Notes under the pieces: model-generated | What the model was told of the DNA's origin: nothing | Seen by the model: only the letters and a program-made list of their open reading frames with translations | Database searches by the model: none | Source: an uncultured Collinsella sp. | Lineage (GTDB): Bacteria > Actinomycetota > Coriobacteriia > Coriobacteriales > Coriobacteriaceae | Assembly: GCA_934654605.1 (NCBI GenBank) | Contig: CAKUGH010000002.1 | Coordinates: 8,766 to 72,765 of the forward strand | Length of the DNA stretch: 64,000 nucleotides | Direction of reading: 5' to 3' | Translations under genes and position numbers: made by a program | Part shown: positions 60,680 through 64,000 of the stretch, piece after piece | Position numbering within the stretch: position 1 is the first letter of the stretch | Layout: each line of letters begins with the position of its first letter

Positions 60680-61468
60680 ATGGAGATCCCCAGCACCCTG
60701 TGCAGCAATGTATACGACTTTGCATTTTGCCCCGAACCCTGCTATGACCGCCTGGCCGACCTCGCTGACCCCGAGGACTGGGGTCCCGGCAACCGCATCC
60801 TCAAAAACTACCTGTCGTTCTCGTTTAGTCGCGCGGTGTTTTTGACCGAACGCGACGTGGACCAGACCGCGCCGTCCAACCTGCCGCTGGTATTCGACGA
60901 CGACCGCTGCCTGTTCAACACCGGCCTGTACACGCGCCGCTACGAGACCATCTACGGCCTATTTGAGCCCAACACCAAGCCCGACGCACGCCAGCGCTGG
61001 TTTTTGAAGGGCTTCTTTAAGGAAAGCGACCCCATGCTGGTCTCGTTTGAGTACCTGCCGTGTCGCGTGCGTTTTGCCGAGGACCCCTCCGAGCTGGTCT
61101 TTGACTACCGCCTGCCCATCCGCTCCAACATCGACCATATCCTGGGCGACGAGGAGAACCTGACGCGTATTCCCGCAAGTCTGATGGGGGAGGACAACTC
61201 GCTGCTGCTGCGCCGCGCCTTTGAGGGCGCCGTTGTCGAGGCCGCCCGTCGCGCCGCCGCCAACTACACGCTCGCCGTCCCGCAGTTCTACGGTGGGCGG
61301 ATCCAGCTGCTGCTGCCGCTGTGCCTGACCGGCGACAAGCCCGAACTGGCGCTGACCATCCAGCGCGAGGATGGGTTCTATGCCGCGCGCACCTGCCTCA
61401 CGCTTGACATGGCCTACAACAACGCGCGACTTATCTGCCGGCCCGAGACCTCGTGGATTAAGCGATAA
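60680..61468 (+). CDS. DUF3825 domain protein
   Basis: A 262-residue protein matching the DUF3825 pattern: YDFAFCPEPCYDRLADLADPE near the N-terminus (the family's DFA..P..L..LA..E opening), FNTGLYTRRYETIYGLFEPN, and QFYGGRIQLLLPLCL near the end. In other proteins the domain is linked to nucleic-acid-related modules; its role is not proven. ATG 60680 gives the canonical start. GC-rich codon use resembles the core genes rather than the TA pair to its left. Confidence 0.75.
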   Translation: MEIPSTLCSNVYDFAFCPEPCYDRLADLADPEDWGPGNRILKNYLSFSFSRAVFLTERDVDQTAPSNLPLVFDDDRCLFNTGLYTRRYETIYGLFEPNTKPDARQRWFLKGFFKESDPMLVSFEYLPCRVRFAEDPSELVFDYRLPIRSNIDHILGDEENLTRIPASLMGEDNSLLLRRAFEGAVVEAARRAAANYTLAVPQFYGGRIQLLLPLCLTGDKPELALTIQREDGFYAARTCLTLDMAYNNARLICRPETSWIKR

Positions 61469-61556
61469 GTGGCGCTTGAACAGCGGGTTTACTGCTTTGT
61501 TGGGTTGTGTCGATGCGGCCCGCGCCCACGAATTTAAAATCGAGGGCAAAAAGTTC

Positions 61557-61585
61557 TTGGTAAACCATGCGCGGCTATGTTAGTA
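61557..61585 (+). promoter_or_regulatory. Promoter of tRNA-Val
   Basis: TTGGTA (61557-61562), a 17-base spacer and TTAGTA (61580-61585), 21 bases before the tRNA. A small TTGCC/GGCAA hairpin lies in between. Confidence 0.65.
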
Positions 61586-61606
61586 TCTCTTTTGCCGAAA
61601 GGCAAC

Positions 61607-61681
61607 GGGCGATTGGCTCAGGGGTAGAGCATATCCTTCACACGGATGGGGTCACAAGTTCGAATCTTGTATCGCCCACCA
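61607..61681 (+). tRNA. tRNA-Val(CAC)
   Basis: A 75-base cloverleaf: acceptor GGGCGAT/ATCGCCC, anticodon loop TTCACAC giving CAC, T-loop TTCGAAT, and an encoded CCA. A strong terminator follows. Confidence 0.95.
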
Positions 61682-61690
61682 TCTAAAGCA

Positions 61691-61725
61691 CAGGTCAGAG
61701 GTGTTAAGCCTTTGGCCTATTTTTT
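61691..61725 (+). terminator. Terminator after tRNA-Val
   Basis: AGGTCAGAGG pairs with CCTTTGGCCT through two G-U pairs, followed by ATTTTTTTA. Beyond it, 61726-62072 holds no recognisable gene. Confidence 0.8.
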
Positions 61726-62072
61726 TATACCAAGGGCGACACTAAATCTGACGCCAAAAACCAATTGAACTTTGCTACAACGGAATAGCCTACCTGCGGT
61801 TCTTTTGCTGGCTTCTTACGCATTTTTAAATCGCGAATTCAGTAATTTTCCTGTTCAACCTTGTGTATGGCACGAAGAATTGTGGAGACAGGGACCAAAC
61901 GAGCAGCTTCGCTACCAGCGCGTTTCGCCATTCGCGCCAACTTTCGACATAGACCGTCCATCTTTTGGTCAGCATTTGGTCAGCTTCCGGTACTTACCCG
62001 CATGATGACCACATAGATAATCGGCCTCGCCCACAATCCACACGGTTCGCGACCGAAACCAGGGGAGGCCCC

Positions 62073-63230
62073 ATGGACGAGATTGTCTGCGCAAACACCG
62101 CATTCCGCTACTGGCGCTGCCCGCCCCAAGTACGCGACCTCTACCCACGCCTACCAAGTTCCGAAGACGGCTGGCGAGCCCTAGCCCAGTCACCTTTCGT
62201 AGTCGACGTCCTCAAGACTCCGATCATTACCACAACAATGCCCGGTGGCGTTAACTACCATTCGGGATTACGGACAACAATCCACTGTGATGATGCTTCG
62301 GGGGTGGACAGCACGTTGGAAACCACAATGGGCTTTAGAGTAACCAATCCACTTGCGACGCTATTTACCATGGCGCGCTTTGTGTCTCCAACCGATCTTG
62401 TCCTTGCCATGTACGAATTCTGTGGGTGGTTTTCGGTCTTTGAACCCGCTGCTGCAGCAGAAGCGGAACTAGACAAAGCCAAAGACGCTGCAGAAAATGC
62501 AACCACCGAATCCCTCTTTGACCTCGATGAAAGCCAAGACGAACCACAATGGAAACGCGTTTATGCGCGCATAAAAGTCAAAGAACAGGTAAATGCGAAG
62601 GGGCCCAACGGACAAAAGAAAACGAAAGAGGTCACAAAGCTAAAGGGCACTTCGCTCTGGATGAGGAAGCCGCTCATCGAATTGCACGAGCTTCATGAGT
62701 ACGCCAGTAAGATGAAAAGACGAAAGTGGGGTACGAAGTTTTATAACGCCGCGCAGCTGGTGACGGGTATAGCAGCTTCTCCGCTTGAAGTTGCAGGAAT
62801 TTTATTGCTATCGCTTCCTCGCTCTCGCGGCGGTGCCGGCTTTCGATACGTTTACGTCAACGACCTTACGCCGCTTACCGCATCGGCGCAGAGAATTGCA
62901 GGGCAAAAAGTCTGCTACGGGGATATCGTGATCGTGAATCCAACCATAATGAAGGCTGGCATCGTGGAACTTCAAGGAGAAGTCATCCATGGATCGGGAG
63001 CCGTGCTCGACCACGATGCTAAACGCATGACGGCGTTACAAAGTATGGGGTATGACGTCTTCCTGGTTACGCACGACATGCTTAACGATGCCGACCAGCT
63101 TGATGCGATCGTGCGAAGTCTTTGCTCGCGCTTGGAATTGCGCTATAGGTGCAAAACTAGGGCTCAAAAGACAGCCGAGATGGAGTTGCGAGCCAACGCC
63201 CTTTGCAATTGGCTGGAAATCGGTCGTTAA
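62073..63230 (+). CDS. Hypothetical protein with a C-terminal DUF559/Vsr-like nuclease domain
   Basis: A 385-residue protein with GGGGAGG before ATG 62073. The C-terminal ~100 residues (IVELQGEVIHGSGAVLDHDA, RMTALQSMGYDVFLVTHDML) follow the pattern of the DUF559/very-short-patch-repair endonuclease fold, in which the acidic and Gln/Asp residues form the active site. The middle has a charged Lys/Glu-rich linker (~125-200). The N-part (YHSGLRTTIHCDDASGVDST) resembles the transcriptional-regulator-like proteins with this nuclease tail seen in Actinobacteria and Coriobacteria. Function unknown. Confidence 0.6.
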   Translation: MDEIVCANTAFRYWRCPPQVRDLYPRLPSSEDGWRALAQSPFVVDVLKTPIITTTMPGGVNYHSGLRTTIHCDDASGVDSTLETTMGFRVTNPLATLFTMARFVSPTDLVLAMYEFCGWFSVFEPAAAAEAELDKAKDAAENATTESLFDLDESQDEPQWKRVYARIKVKEQVNAKGPNGQKKTKEVTKLKGTSLWMRKPLIELHELHEYASKMKRRKWGTKFYNAAQLVTGIAASPLEVAGILLLSLPRSRGGAGFRYVYVNDLTPLTASAQRIAGQKVCYGDIVIVNPTIMKAGIVELQGEVIHGSGAVLDHDAKRMTALQSMGYDVFLVTHDMLNDADQLDAIVRSLCSRLELRYRCKTRAQKTAEMELRANALCNWLEIGR

Positions 63231-63281
63231 ACGGGTGCCCTGCTCACTTCCGGGTGCCCTCGGTCGGCTTCCTGCGATGCT

Positions 63282-63447
63282 CCCGCCGCGAAACCGGCCC
63301 ATTTACTACGTTTTACCCTGGCCCATCGACCATACCCCGTATTTTGCGAAAACCGCAGGCCGTCTACCTGCGGTTTTATTTTTGCCCGAGACGCCATGGT
63401 CGGGGGATGCCGGCCAAACGTAGTAGATGGGCCGGTTTCGTGGCGGG
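63282..63447. repeat. Long imperfect palindrome with internal terminator-like hairpin
   Basis: Positions 63282-63313 and 63416-63447 are complementary at 30 of 32 bases. Inside, AAAACCGCAGG (63349-63359) pairs exactly with 63367-63377 and is followed by ATTTTT. The outer arms contain TTTACTACG, shared with 11626-11759, and the inner arm shares AAAACCGCAGG with 11680 and 58197. Confidence 0.9.
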
Positions 63448-63595
63448 CGGTCCGCGGCGGCGGCCGAAAGGGGCCGGGAAGTAGGGCGGCGGCGTGGCCG
63501 CCGCCCGCGGGCCGGATCGGGCATCGCGTGCCCCTCGTTCTCGAGTGCGCCCGGCATCCGCGCTCGCGCCGCGGAAAGTTTTTCTGAAATTGTCC

Positions 63596-63624
63596 TTGCA
63601 TCGGCGGGGGAGTTCCCGTATAGT
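63596..63624 (+). promoter_or_regulatory. Promoter of tRNA-Ala copy 2
   Basis: TTGCAT (63596-63601), a 17-base spacer and TATAGT (63619-63624), identical boxes and spacing to the first copy although the spacer sequence differs. Confidence 0.85.
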
Positions 63625-63636
63625 ACTTCTTCGCAC

Positions 63637-63709
63637 GGGGGCGTAGCTCAGCTGGGAGAGCGCTTGACTGGCAGTCAAGAGGTCAGGGGTTCGATCCCCC
63701 TCGTCTCCA
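63637..63709 (+). tRNA. tRNA-Ala(GGC), copy 2
   Basis: 73 bases identical to positions 23394-23466. Here the CCA end is not encoded (CCC follows the discriminator A). It marks the right border of the accessory region. Confidence 0.96.
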
Positions 63710-63724
63710 CCCGAGCATTGAATG

Positions 63725-63755
63725 AGGCTCCAACGCAAGTTGGGGCCTTTTTTCA
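63725..63755 (+). terminator. Terminator after tRNA-Ala copy 2
   Basis: AGGCTCCAAC (63725-63734) pairs with GTTGGGGCCT (63739-63748) through one G-U, then a T-tract. Confidence 0.85.
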
Positions 63756-63895
63756 TATCAGTCAAATGCTACTACGTTTGACGGCAACGAGAAAGATCGT
63801 GCGTTGAATGAGCATCCATCGCATGGTAGTATTTTTCGTCGTGGCGAACTGTCTAGATTGTCTTTACTAAGGCTGTGTGTGTTCATCACTTATAA

Positions 63896-63971
63896 GGGCT
63901 CTTGGCGCAACGGTTAGCGCAGGGGACTCATAATCCCTGGGTTCTGGGTTCGAATCCCGGAGGGCCCACCA
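63896..63971 (+). tRNA. tRNA with CAT anticodon (tRNA-Met elongator or tRNA-Ile2)
   Basis: A 76-base cloverleaf: acceptor GGGCTCT/AGGGCCC, anticodon loop CTCATAA giving CAT, T-loop TTCGAAT and an encoded CCA. The acceptor's first pair is G-C and it lacks initiator features, so it is elongator Met or the TilS-modified Ile2. Sequence alone does not settle which. Confidence 0.9.
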
Positions 63972-64000
63972 GGATTTTCAACAGGTCAGGCAACATGTCT

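Overview
The window reads as a chromosomal segment of a high-GC Gram-positive bacterium, most probably a Coriobacteriia gut species of the Collinsella type. The grounds are strong C/G bias at third codon positions in the core genes, an RmlC-RmlD fusion, a GlgC/GlgD glycogen locus, a sortase-type LPKTA surface protein, and a NusG-paralogue-led polysaccharide operon. The genus is an inference from recalled gene content, not from a database search.

Region 1 (1-7.8 kb) is housekeeping: the start of metK (leftward), then gltX, priA, def, fmt and rsmB (rightward). Long perfect inverted repeats sit in three of the intergenic gaps. Region 2 (7.8-21.5 kb) is a leftward glycogen metabolism cluster: glgB, glgP, glgC, glgD and glgA, then a GH13-GH77 amylase/glucanotransferase fusion. 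GlgA and GlgB carry long Lys/Ala/Thr-rich histone-H1-like tails. TGGTAAA-type motifs occur upstream of both glgB and the GH13-GH77 gene and may be a shared operator. Region 3 (21.8-23.3 kb) is a HAD phosphatase and a thiamine pyrophosphokinase-like gene whose 3' end runs into a repeat.

From 23.4 to 63.7 kb the DNA is accessory and is bracketed by two identical tRNA-Ala(GGC) genes. It opens with a structured leader of about 0.8 kb and a NusG/LoaP-like antiterminator. A 13.5-kb exopolysaccharide operon follows: initiating sugar-phosphate transferase, four glycosyltransferases, two pyruvyltransferase-family genes, two FrhB-like Fe-S proteins, a polymerase and a flippase. The operon ends in a truncated acyltransferase. 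Beyond it lies scarred DNA: IS110 pieces at both edges of a block with another glycosyltransferase, a dead ugd gene and rmlA-rmlB-rmlCD (dTDP-L-rhamnose). Next come a KAP-family NTPase, an IS256 remnant, a three-gene ABC-3C conflict system (Mrr-like nuclease, small middle component, DUF2326 ATPase) and an IS200 remnant.

A two-gene cassette, one HEPN protein plus one unrecognised protein, then lies between two copies of a ~200-bp direct repeat derived from an acyltransferase 3' end and its terminator. This is the best candidate for an undescribed defence system here. The island closes with a surface protein, a DUF1828 protein, a MNT nucleotidyltransferase, a HigB/HigA-metallopeptidase toxin-antitoxin pair, a DUF3825 protein, tRNA-Val, a probable DUF559-like nuclease, the second tRNA-Ala and a CAT-anticodon tRNA.
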